Shown: piece by piece, positions 45,886 through 57,057 of the stretch
Layout of the letters: the number at the start of each line of letters is the position of its first letter
Numbering within the stretch: the stretch's first letter is position 1
Source of the DNA: Scalesia atractyloides
Lineage: Eukaryota; Streptophyta; Magnoliopsida; Asterales; Asteraceae
Reading direction: 5' to 3'
NCBI GenBank assembly: GCA_947069175.1
Contig: CAMTDV010000017.1
Span: 47,749,137 to 47,813,136, forward strand
DNA: 64,000 nucleotides
Notes under the pieces: generated by a model
What the model was told of the DNA's origin: nothing
The model's database searches: none
What the model saw: only the letters and a program-made list of their open reading frames with translations
Position numbers and translations under genes: made by a program

Positions 45886-47084
45886 TGACGTGATGTCGTA
45901 GTCTCACGCAAATTTAATCCAATTACATCTAAATAGCTAGCGGCAAGTGGGTATCGAACTCAGTGAGTTTATGGAAAATGTGTTTACTATGTAGCCTTCT
46001 AGTTAACTAATTAAATTAAACTAAGTTGCAGAAAAGTAATTTCAGAGATTTTGAGTGTTTGGTTTTAAAAATTAAAATTAACTAAGTAATTTTGCAAAAG
46101 AAACATTTGATTTGTAAACAATTTAGAGACAAATGACCATCCTAGATATCCGGTTTCAATTGACACTCATACTCAAATCCCACTAGAAAGAATCAAATAG
46201 ACATGACTATGTGTTGTTACTTGTTGTGATGAAAGGGAACTAAGTACTCGGATTACACTAATGCGAGGTTGTTACCCGATGATCAATTAATCAATATCCA
46301 ACCCTAACCCCTCCCGTGATATCTCGATTGTCAACGACACCAAGAACGTACGATTTAGGTTATGACCAAACAACATCAATTAACAAATTACAAACAAATA
46401 TCAACACACCATAATAAACCAACAAAGATTGCAAGTCTATTATTCTAGAAATAAAAACAAGAATATGAATGTCTCCAACAAACCTTCAATCTAGGATGAT
46501 CACCACAAAGTTAGCCACTCATGACTTGGACAATCATCATCACATAAATATTAATGTTCATAGGAATTAAAAAACTAATCCAATGTTTAGTAATTGTTCC
46601 CAAGCTTGCAAGAACACCTAAAATTCGTCTCTAGACTGCTGGTAACCGAATGGGAATGATTGGAGAGGAAAAGACATCATAAAAACGCAATAATTTGGCA
46701 GTTACGCAAGTTCCTCGCTGACACCACCGTAAGCTACGGTGCCACCGTAGCTTACGGTGGTCACCAAAAAGCTCTACGGTGGTTAGAACCTGGATTACGG
46801 TGAAGAGTTTGCTCCCAGCATCCACCATAAGCTACGGTAGTGCCGTAAGCTACGGTGGCTACTGAAAATTTCTCCTTTGTTTATTTGATGCACTTTTACA
46901 TCTCCGGTCCGACTCTAACATGTACGAGCATCCATCCCATCATCATAAAGCCTCGTTTTTATGCCCATTATACCGGCAGAGTCAAACATCCCATAGTTAT
47001 CTAATTCAAATAATAAACTCGATTAAATGTGAGAAAGTATATGATGTTAACACATTTAAGGGTCGTCCAATGGACTACCCGTCA
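45886..47084 (-). repeat. 3' LTR of the Athila-type element (1.2 kb)
   Basis: It is bounded by TGACGTGATGTCG and ACTACCCGTCA on the plus strand (inverted TGACG termini). The first 390 bp match 59263-59654 closely. It contains a cluster of CCGTAAGCTACGG palindromes at 46722-46860. Confidence 0.9.
46722..46860. repeat. CCGTAAGCTACGG palindrome cluster in LTR
   Basis: CACCGTAAGCTACGGTG and its reverse occur about four times, adjacent or separated by 40-60 bp, with partial copies between. The same words recur at 52577-52712 in the interior of the element. Confidence 0.88.
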
Positions 47085-47097
47085 CATCCCCACACTT
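47085..47097 (-). other. Polypurine tract of the Athila-type element
   Basis: The minus strand reads AAGTGTGGGGATG, then the LTR start TGACGGGTAG. Confidence 0.85.
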
Positions 47098-48327
47098 AAA
47101 TGTTGCTTGTCCCAAGCAACACATCAAACCCATTCCAAATTCATGATCAATTTCAGACCAAACAATTAGGTGTCATCTTTTTACTAACTTACATCATACC
47201 ACTTACACAACCCTCACAATCAACTCTCTTCTCTGTAACAACAAAGAAGCTAGCGACATTTATGCTAGCACCCTCAATGCAAATATGTTATTGTGCGACA
47301 ATATGCTTGCATGCAGATCAAATCTCCGCCTAAAACATGCATAGCTTGCTTGTAAATCAAAAGGACTTAACGGTTGTAACTGGGCTAGGCGGAAGGTAAG
47401 AATGAGGGAATATATGCAAGTAGCTTGTTGATTCGATTCGGTGATACAATTACAATAAAGATAAAAACAATACTAGCATTAACTATATACACAACTACCT
47501 TCCATCTTTCTTTTTTGTTCTATTTCTTCCACTAACTAACCTCATTACTTCTCCTTTTTGGACTTTTCAGTTTTTTTTTTGAACAAACATTGCAACAAAG
47601 CACTACTAAATAACACTACTACACCGAATCAAATCAATGGGTAAATATATAAGGAGTTAGGCATGGGTCACAAACGAATGGCCAAAAGCTCAAACATGGT
47701 TACTACGGACCAAACCCCCACCCCTCACATCACCAAGCTCATATATATAATTTATGAGGCCCAACCCCCCAAATCCACACTCTCACACATCCGGACGAGG
47801 CCACCTAAATGCCTCTATCATCTCTACAAGCAAACAAGCTAAGGTCTCGAAATGCATCTACCAACAAGTTCTATTTACACAATAAACACTTTGCCACCCA
47901 AACAAAAGAAAATTTCGATTCAATGCATGTGTGTGGCACAAATACTTACCAAGAAAGAAGGTATCATAGGTTACCGATGTGTAAGATGGATAGATGACAA
48001 GTTTTCAAATTTTGACACTCTTATGATTAGTTGAAAATTTTCAAAAATTTCCCCCATCCCCACACTTGGGATACGTTGTCCCAATGTATGGTTTTGGAGT
48101 CACTCATCATTCAAAACAACCACATCACCATTTGCTTCTATTCTCAAATCCTAAAATTTCTTTTTGTATATATATATATATATATATATTTAACTAACAA
48201 AGACTCCACCAACTTTCACAACCTATCAACACAAACTCAACACCACCCTTCCTCCCAACCAAAAAGAACATTAACATAAACATAAATATATACTAATATA
48301 TACAACCAAAGAAAGAACACCACCTGA
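47098..48327 (-). other. Non-coding 3' region of the Athila-type element
   Basis: No ORF has a recognisable motif. A second purine-rich word (minus strand AAGTGTGGGGATGGGGG near 48050-48066) resembles the polypurine tract and may be an internal copy. A TA repeat lies at 48168-48189. Confidence 0.6.
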
Positions 48328-49503
48328 TTAGTAGTAGCGAGGTTGGGGCGGCCCAAAGATTGATGTCATCATATCTGAGAACTCGCCGAACCCAAAAGCT
48401 CCACTACTGCTTCCACCTTGATCATCACCTTGTGCGGGTTGCTGGCTCCCCGTACCCGTATGTGGATCCACCCATTGTGAATGATGCAATGGTGGGGTAG
48501 GATACGACATACTTCCATCATATGGCGGTAAAGAAGAATAATCAACAATCGGTGGATCAGAGACGCCGGCTGACCCGCATGCCAAGCGTCATGCATTCGT
48601 CGATTTCGGTCATCCATATAACGACTGTTTATCTCCTCCTCATGAGCATACATATGAGCTCTATTCCACTGCTCCTGTCGATCATAATTCCTCTTTAATG
48701 ACCGCTCTATGCTCGCTCCCATGAAGGTTTGATAATCAAATGACACCTGATCAGCATCAAAAAAATTCAAAAAAACAGGCTGCCGCATTCTCTCCACAAC
48801 CTTCTCCATCGATCCACCATATGCCCAATCTGAACCATATGATATTTGGGCATAATCAAATGCACTCCCAACATATCCTGATTGCGTACCACCTCTATTA
48901 CCACTTGGTCCTTCCCTATCAGTATCCATATGCTCCAAATTAGGATTATCCATGTAATCCTCATCAACACTAGGTTCCTCCTCCTCACTTTCGGGGTCAT
49001 CAGCCTCCCCCGGTTGTAACGGCCTCGCATCAGCTTTTAACACTCTCCAACTTTTACCTTCATTCTTCAATTTATGATACCTTTCTGACTCAGAATACGA
49101 CCACCCAGGCCCCAACTGTTTAAGATCAAAGGGTTTGAATTTCTTATACGAACCTTTATCATCCGACGAGATCGCCCCGTACATCTTGAGCAACGCGGTA
49201 ATTAGTCGACAATGCGGAATGATCTTTCGCTGATCGCTCTTTCGACTTATCCACACATTGTTTAACACCAAAAACCGGAAAGGAATCAGAGGAGCTCCTC
49301 TTAATAATGAATAAAAGATTGGAACTTCCGGATATCGCACCTCAACCTTATCACCCTCCGCGGAATTACATTTTGCGTGCAAATCATCAACAGTAACCTT
49401 GCTTCTATTGTCAAATTCTTCCGATATAGCTTCCCATGTGTAGTACCCGGTATGAATAAATAATCCAACATATTTTGCAATCTCGGGTTGTTGATGCATA
49501 GCC

Positions 49504-49882
49504 TGTTGCCTGCATCATCGTATGATGTCGAGTTTGTATTTAGGAGCGAAATGTCGAAGTTTATGTATACATAGGGTCAAGTTCGCTTGAGATTGTAGTG
49601 TTGAAGACAAGTTCGGCTGAACTTGTCTAAGCAAGTTCGCCCGAACTTGCATCCCACCAGCGAACTTGTATCTCCTATAAATAGGAGTCTTGACATTTCT
49701 TGTCACGACAGAGGCGAAGCTCTGTCCAAGTGTTTCCAGGATCTGTAACGTTGAATATTAATGAAAAGGTGATTAAATAGAAACAAATGAGTGTATCCAA
49801 TGTTGCCTGAGCAAACGGATTCCGCACGTTTACCTTAGGTTTGTCAGATTAGTGCCCGAACGATCCGTACAACGGACCTACA
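49504..49882 (+). repeat. 5' LTR of copia F
   Basis: It ends AACGGACCTACA two bases before the primer site; the start at TGTTGCC is the likeliest. A TATAAATA box at 49676-49683 lies in the near-palindrome CTCCTATAAATAGGAG. Confidence 0.7.
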
Positions 49883-50395
49883 AGTGGTATCAGAGCAGGA
49901 TTGGCCTAATTTGAAGACATTGGACATAGAACATCTCATCTTCTACTCATTTCTTCTATTTTTAACTTTTCTTGGACAATTCACGGACAAAATGGACTGA
50001 TTTTCAAGTATAATACGTAAAATCCATAGTCGATAAACCCTTGAAAAGATTAGAGCTTAAAATTCATGTCGAAAAATTGAAAAAATCATGTTTTGTAACT
50101 CAAGTTAGCTCGAACATAGCATCAAGTTCGCTCGAACTTGATTGGTTTTTCAGTGAAAATTGTATTAAGTTCGCTCGCACTTGCTTTATTTCTTTTGATT
50201 TTTATCAAGTTCACTTGATCAATTTCATTAAAATTTATATCAAGTTCGCCCGAACTTGCAAATTTTTCTTGAAATCCAACATAAGTTCGCTCGAACTTGT
50301 GATCTTTTCATAAAATCTCAACAAGTTCGCCCGAAGTTGTTTAAGTAGTTGTTTTTGACAAGCTGTGACAAGTTCGACCGAACTTGTCAAGTTTT
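49573..50395. repeat. CAAGTTCG..CGAACTTG palindrome array
   Basis: About nine copies of CAAGTTCGNNCGAACTTG or close variants occur: three in the LTR around its TATA box (49573-49675) and six in the leader (50098-50390). Central dinucleotides vary (CT, CC, GC, AC), while the flanking arms are kept. Confidence 0.88.
49885..49896 (+). other. Primer-binding site of copia F
   Basis: TGGTATCAGAGC follows the LTR after AG, matching initiator tRNA-Met. Confidence 0.88.
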
Positions 50396-50625
50396 TTTTT
50401 TAAAAGGCATGAAAATCCCGAAAAATGTCACGAACATTATATATCGTTGAATCATATCGACGAGACGATTTTAAAGATATAATCGGGTAAAAATAGTTTT
50501 CGGAAAAATTTTAAACGTTTTTAACGTATCGATTGTCGATTAAAACGTCAGTTTTTGCTAAAATTGTCTGTTTGCTAATAATTTGTCAAGTGTTTTTTGA
50601 ATAATAGATTAGTTTGGAAAACGAA

Positions 50626-51390
50626 ATGGGGTCCATGAAGCCACCAATGTTGATGAATATAGATGAATATGAAGTTTGGAAAGGAAAATTTGAGAGTTGG
50701 GTCAAAGCTATGCATTTCCGTAGTTGGTTCGTGATTGAGACAGGTTATGTCATTCCTAGAGATGAGAATCAGTAAATTCTGGAGAAGTGCAAATATTCTA
50801 TTCAACAGAAAGATGATTATTTTGCTGAAAAGAAAATGATTAGTCTGATACAGCAGTCGGTGAAAGGAAATATCTTGATTCTGCTACCAGAATGTGATAC
50901 GGCACAAAAGCTATGGAATGCTCTACGTGCTAAATATCTGGAGCGTGCTGAGATGATTAAAAACAAGAAGGTAAAGTCAGAGGTAAAGGTTGTTGATAAA
51001 GAAGTGGTAAAGGTGCAAATTGTGGAGGTCGAAAAACCTTGCACAAAGTGTACTGAATCTGTGTGCTTAAATTGTCAAAAATCCAAATCTATTAATGTAA
51101 AACTTTTGAAAGATTTGGAATGTTTGTCATTAGAAAATAAAAAGTAAAAAGAAAATGAAAAGAATTTTGAAAATCAAATAAAAATTTAAGAAAATAAAAA
51201 AATTACAAAATGTGAAATATTTTCAAAATAATATAAAAATTTTAGAAAATGATAAATCTGTTTTAAATAAAAATATTTTTGAAAAACAAAATATAATAAA
51301 TTCGCATCTTGAAAAAATTAGAAAACTTGAACAAGATATTGAGATTGCAAAAAATAAAATTGATGATTTATACAAATCTTTCAATGAAGG
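50626..51390 (+). pseudogene. Ty1/copia gag of element F, partial
   Basis: The ATG at 50626 opens MGSMKPPMLMNIDEYEVWKG, the typical copia capsid start (the W.GKFESW motif). A stop at 50773 interrupts it. The frame continues through ISLIQQSVKGNILILLPECD...AQKLWNALRAKY and a CTKC...CLNC Cys cluster into a Lys-rich coiled-coil stretch with further stops. The sequence is cut at about 51390, before protease. Confidence 0.8.
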
Positions 51391-51899
51391 TGTCATGTAC
51401 TGAGTTGTAGGTTTACTGTCAAACTTTGCCACCCTCCTCAACGAATCAAAGGACATCTCAACATCAACTCCGTTCACTGTCCCAATTAACTTCATTTTTG
51501 TTACCCCTTTGAACGGAGGGCATCGTAAAGTGGCCATCCACTCTTGAATTTCTTCAACGTACAAATTGTTCCCTGCCTTATCGTAACACTTCAACGTCGC
51601 CTCCCACCCAAGCGCTCTAAATTTATCAATGATCCCAAATGGCCCAAAATCCACCTTACAGACCTCCTTTTCACAAATAAAAGCTTCCTTGCATTAAGCC
51701 GATCATGAAACAACACGGCTTGCCATTCAGACGGCTGATCGTGCAATGGACCAGATGTCAATTGCGGCTTTGGCCCTCTCGGTTGCTCCTCTTCTTCACT
51801 TTCTTCCGGATCCTGTTGCAAAACTAATCTTCTTTTCCTTCCTGGATTCTCAACTGGATCACTCGATGATCCCACTGGTTCTTTGCCTTTACGCCCCAT

Positions 51900-52961
51900 A
51901 ATCCTACACATCATAATCAAAACACATAAACTTTTCATCAAATTCTTATCATTCTTCTTCCCCACACTTGCTTATCACCATAATTGTAGATACAACGCAC
52001 AAGCCTTTAAATTTTTACAAAATTTTGGCATGATGCCTCTACATGTTAAGAATTTCCAAGACATAGAACAAAAATCTTGACATCACCCCATCTACAACCA
52101 TAGCCTCACCAACCCACAAGTTCATATTATCTAATCTCTATAAGCAAGTGTGTAAACAATAACAACTATTAAAACTTACAATTCTGCAATGTACCTCAAA
52201 TAATGAACATAAATTGCATACCTTTGCTTTGTAGATGATGAGAATAACAAGAACTTCAAGCTAAACAGCAAGCCACAAAAACCCCCAAAATTTCGGACCC
52301 AAGATGTCCAAAATTGACCACCAAAACAAATGAATCTTGGAAAAATAAGCACAAATATGAATTCCTTGCGAAACACTAGCCAAGATTGACCCAAAAATCT
52401 CTTGATTTCGTAAAGATTTGATGATTTGGTGCAAGGTTGAAGCTAGGGTTTGTGTTTTGAAGAGAATGGAGAAGAAGAAGAAGAAATATGGTGAAAAGGG
52501 GTGAAACCCGTTTTTGTGGTTGTGAGAAAAAGTTGATTTTCGTTTTTTTTTATTAAACCCGGTCCCCACATCGCAAGATACCGCCGTAGCTTACGGCGCC
52601 ACCGTAAGCTACGGTGGTATGAATCTCAAAATTCTTACCGTATTCCAGGCTCTTGCTACCGTAATGGTTTTTATGGCCACCGTAAGCTACGGTGCCACCA
52701 TAGCCTACGGTGGCATCTGGGCACTTTGATTTCGCAATTTTATTTTTTTTAATTTTTATGATTTTTGTAATTTTTTTCAAAAAGCATGAAAATTACCCTA
52801 CCCCCATGAAAAACCCGTGTTTTCCTCAACACTATGTTAGAAAAATTCGACAGAATATCCCCCACTTGTTTTGAACACCAGTTCAACATAAGAACGGTAA
52901 AATAACTTAAACTAAACTAAATTAAACTACAAATTTACACTACCAAACATGGGCCTCTTGA
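51900..52961 (-). other. Non-coding spacer between Athila pol and extra ORF
   Basis: Apart from a T/C-rich stretch near 52460-52550 it holds the palindrome cluster at 52577-52712. No ORF with recognisable motifs is seen. Confidence 0.6.
52577..52712. repeat. CCGTAAGCTACGG palindrome cluster, internal
   Basis: Two pairs of facing copies (GCCGTAGCTTACGGC next to CACCGTAAGCTACGGTG, then a second pair about 65 bp on) share the words of the LTR cluster at 46722-46860. Confidence 0.88.
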
Positions 52962-55900
52962 TCATTCCTCATATACAGGGCGTAGAATGTAGCCCACCTT
53001 ATCAACCTCTAAATTCTTGACGTCATTCCCTTCCAAGTACGGTTTTAGCCGATGCCCATTTACCATTTGCTGTTTGTTAGTGCCCACCTCTAAGATATCT
53101 ACATCGCCAAACCGACCCACTCGTGTGATCTCTATGGACCCATCCATTTACTCTTCAATTTGCCCGCAAACATCTTCAACCGCGAGTTGTACAACCACAC
53201 CTTTTGACCTACTTCAAAAACCTTTTTCCTAATTTTTGCATCGTGAACTTTCTTTAATTTGTCTTTGTATGCGGATGCACACTCATATGCCTCATCTCGT
53301 ATTTCTTCTATTTCGTTCAATTGCAATTTCCTTATTCTCCCAGCTTCATCATAATCCGCATTTACTGTTTTGATTGCCCAATACGCCCGATGAGCCAACT
53401 CCATTGGCAAGTGACATCCTTTACCATAAACCATCCGGTAAGGAGTTGTGCCAATCGGAGTTTTGTAAGCCGTCCGATACGCCCATAACGCATCATCTAA
53501 CTTACTCGACCAATCCTTCTGATCCGTTCGTACCGTCTTCATGAGAATTTCCTTGATTTGACGGTTGGACACTTCCACTTGTCCACTTGTTTGCGGATGG
53601 TATGGCGTAGCGATTCGGTGATTCACACTATACCTCTTCAATAATTTTGCAAAATTAAAGTTCTTAAAATGTGAACCCCCATCACTAATTATCACTGTTA
53701 GGATCCCGAAGCGAGCAAAAATGTTAGATTGCACAAACTTACAAACAACCGAATGGTCATTTGTTCTTGTAGGAATAGCTTCAATCCACTTTGATAAGTA
53801 ATCTACCGCCACCAAAATGTAAAAGAAACCATTCGAACTCGGAAAAGGTCCCATAAAATCTATACCCCAAACGTCAAATACCTCAACCACCAAAATCGGT
53901 TGTAGAGGCATTTCATCCCGCTTCGAGATACTTCCCATTTGTTAACATCTTGTACATTGACGAGCATATTCGCATGCATCGTTGAAGATTGTAGGCCAAT
54001 AGAACCCACACGTGAGTACCCGATAACCCGTCTTTTGACCACTAAAATGACCCCCACAAGCAGATGAATGAGCATGGGTCAAAATCTCTAGCACCTCCGT
54101 CTCGGGTACACATCTTCGAATAACTTGATCGGGCCCAATCTTGAAAAGATCCGGTTCATCCCATATATACTGTTTAACTTGAACCATAAATTGTTGTCTT
54201 CGTTTCTTGGTCCAATGATCCGGAATAGCGCCCGTGGCCAAATAGTTTACGTAATGGGCATACCACGGTGCAACAAAAGTGGAAACGGCCAAGAGTTGCT
54301 CATCGGGAAACCGTTGATTGATCTCGCTCATATCATCGACACCTTCTAATGGAATCCAACACAAGTGATCTGCTACAACATTTTCACATCCCTTTTTGTC
54401 CCGGATTTCCAAATCAAACTCTTGTAGTAGTAATACCCAACGGATCAATCGGGGCTTCGCGTCTTTTTTCTCCATCAAGTATTGAACCGCGCTATGGTCC
54501 GAATACACAACCACTTTGCTCCCCCAAATATATGAGTGAAACTTGTCCAAGGCATACACCACCGCTAATAATTCTTTTCAGTTGTGGTGTAATTCAGTTG
54601 CGCCTCGGACAAAGTCTTACTTGCATAATAAATTACCACCGGCTTCGTATCGACCCGTTGACCCAAAACTACCCCAATAGTTGTGTCACTTGCATCACAC
54701 ATTATCTCGAATGGCTTTGACCAATCCGGCGGTTGCAAAATAGGAGCCTTCACCAACTGTTCCTTTAAAACATTGAAAGCTTGCAAACATTCATTAGTAA
54801 ACTCAAAAGGGACATCTTTCAATAACAAATTACATAAAGGTTTAGTAATAACACTAAAACCATTAATAAATCGTCTATAAAATCCCGCATGTGCCAAAAA
54901 CAATCTTACCCGTTTTACATTTTTCGGTGGAGGCAAAGATGATATTACCCGAATTTTTGCCTTATCCACCTCCATCACTTTTTCTGAAATCACATGACCC
55001 AACACAATCCCTTCTTGGACCATGAAATGACTTTTTCCCAACTTAGCACTAAATTTTTCTTGACACATCTTTTTAAAACTTTTTGCAACTCATCGAGACA
55101 AGATTCAAAACTAGTGCCAAAAATGGAAAGATCATCCATAAACACCTCAAGCGACTCCCTAACCATGTCCGAGAAAATACTCATCATACATTGTTGAAAA
55201 GTTGCCGAGGCGTTACACAAGCCAAAGGGCATTCGCCTAAAGGCAAAAGTGCCATAAGGACAAGTAAAAGTGGTTTTGTGTTGATCATCGGGATGAATGA
55301 CGATTTGGTTATAACCCGAGGTACCCATCTAAAAAACAATAAAATTTTTGACCCGATAATTTTTCAATAATTTGGTCGATAAAAAGTAATGGAAAATGGT
55401 CTTTAGAAGTAGCGGTGTTTAACTTCCGATAATCAATACAAACTCGCCACCGGTGACTGGTCGGGTGGCTATTTGTTCACCACTCTCATCTTTGATAATT
55501 TGGATGCCGGCTTTTTTAGGAATCACTTGTGTAGGACTTACCCACAACTATCCGAAATCGGATAGATTATTCCGGCATCCAACAATTTAATTACCTCTTT
55601 CTTTACCACTTCCCGCAAGTTCGGGTTCAATCGCCTTTGAGCTTCCCTCGTTGATTTTGCATCTTCTGTTGTTATGATCTTATGCCAATGGAAGGACTAA
55701 TTCCATGCAAATCGGCAATCGTCCACCCAGTAGCCGCCTTATTCTCTTTCCACACCTTCAATAACGCTTGTTCTTAAATGTTCTCCAAATTAGAGGCAAT
55801 GATGACCGGCAAAGTGTCGTCATCCCCTAAAAATGCGTACTTCAAGTGACTTGGCAATTCTTTCAACTCCAACTTCGGTAGCTCTTCTAATGATGGCTTC

Positions 55901-56978
55901 ATCCCCGAGCTAATTTCCACCTGTAGACTCTCAAACTGATGGGTCCATGTCGGACGACCTTCTTTGACCGCTAGAGCATCCAACTTTTTCTCCTCTATCC
56001 TCAATGCACAAGCATGTACCTGTTCAGAAAAATCACAAACACAAGTTTCCATGCTATCCTCCTCATACTCATGCGGTTCACATCCGTCTACCAAATCTGC
56101 CATAAAACACTCATCAACACCATTAGAGTTAGAAGTGTTAGTGAAAACATTCAATCGGATTTTTCTATTTCCAAAGGTCATGTCAACAGTAGCAAACCGA
56201 CAATCAATCACAGCATGAGCGGTACTCAAAAATGGACGACCCAAAATAACATTTTGTGGTTGTTTTGGGTCCGCGGATGAGTAGTCTAATACAAGAAAAT
56301 CCACCGGATAGTAGAACTCATCAACCTTAACAATTACATCTTGCACCATTCCCCGAGGAATTTTATGAGATAAATCGGCCAAAACAATTGTTGTCTCAAC
56401 CCTTGCCAATGGACCAAAATCATATTGGTCATATAAACCTCCCGGTAAAATACTCACTCCGACTCCAAGATCTAACAACGCCCTTGACATTTTAAAATTT
56501 CCAACTTGAATATTTATTAATGGCATCCCCAGATCTTGGAGCTTAGGAGGAAGCTCCCCATTAAGAACCACACTAACATGACCTGTCAAGTCAACCCGCT
56601 TAGGCATTTTCTTCTTTTGTTGCTTTTTTTGAGTGCATAATTCTTTCAAAAATTTTGCATAAGCGGGTACTTGTTTTATTGCTTCAAGTAAAGGAAGATT
56701 CACTTTTACTTGTTTAAAAACATCCAACATTTCCTTTTTTTGAGGACCCCTAGTTGAAATAAAATTTTTCTTACCCGGGTCAAGTAAAGCCGAAGGAAAT
56801 GGAACTTGACTAGGTCCCCTTCCTCATTTTTATCTTGTAGAATTTCACCCAACCCAGGTTTTCCGCTTACTTTTTCAACATTAGGATCCTTCAACACAAT
56901 TGAGGGTGACCCCTCATCCCCATCACTTTCATTACCCATAATATCCTCAACCACCCCATCAACCAAACCCAGTGACAA
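52962..56978 (-). pseudogene. Athila-type pol: protease, RT, RNase H, integrase
   Basis: In order on the minus strand: protease with LLDLGVGVSILPGGLYD (about 56490; the usual DLGAS is altered), RT with the degraded VCIDYRKLN region (about 55440), GTSGYNQI, MPFGLCNASATFQQC and FMDDLSIFG, RNase H with CDASDTTIGVVLGQR and YSDHSAVQYL, the integrase zinc region (HAHSSACGGHF...CTRC) and core (GIDFMGPFPSSNG, IISDGGSHFKN, PQTSGQVEVSNRQ). Frame breaks lie near 56730, 55330-55770, 55070, 54565, 53940 and 53140. The catalytic Asp, Asp and Glu of the integrase remain readable. The final part (52962-53147) is the integrase C-terminal region. Confidence 0.9.
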
Positions 56979-57057
56979 ATTTGCTTAAATTCTTTACCAC
57001 TTCTCAAGACACTAACATGGTTAATAGGAATATTACGTAAATTATTATGAGAAGGAT

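Larger units (their letters stand above)
49504..51390 (+). mobile_element. Ty1/copia F, 3'-truncated, inside the Athila ORF2
   Basis: It consists of an LTR (49504-49882), primer site, leader rich in AAGTTCG palindromes and a partial gag. The 3' half and second LTR are gone, so no target duplication is expected. The exact edges are uncertain by a few bases; CAT is present at both joins. Confidence 0.75.
48328..51899 (-). pseudogene. Extra ORF (ORF2/env-position) of Athila-type element, interrupted
   Basis: The N-terminal part starts at the ATG at 51899 (MGRKGKEPVGSSS), shifts frame near 51655 and continues (FGIIDKFRALGWEATLKCYD) to about 51390. There a truncated copia breaks it. The C-terminal part resumes at 49499 (MHQQPEIAKYVGLFIHTGYY), has an acidic stretch (DDPESEEEEPSVDEDYMD), and after another frameshift near 48570 ends at 48328 in a Gly/Ser/Pro-rich tail. 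I see no signal peptide or clear membrane segment, so an envelope role is not supported; the sequence is of the type annotated as putative plant transposon protein. Function is unknown. Confidence 0.7.

Noticed and set aside
48369..49499. A host gene of 376 codons
   Set aside because: It lies between the polypurine tract and pol of the Athila-type element, in its orientation, and its N-terminal half is found across the copia insertion.
49498..51393. Perfect target duplication around copia F
   Set aside because: Only CAT is shared at the joins, and the element lacks its 3' half, so a duplication is neither expected nor shown.
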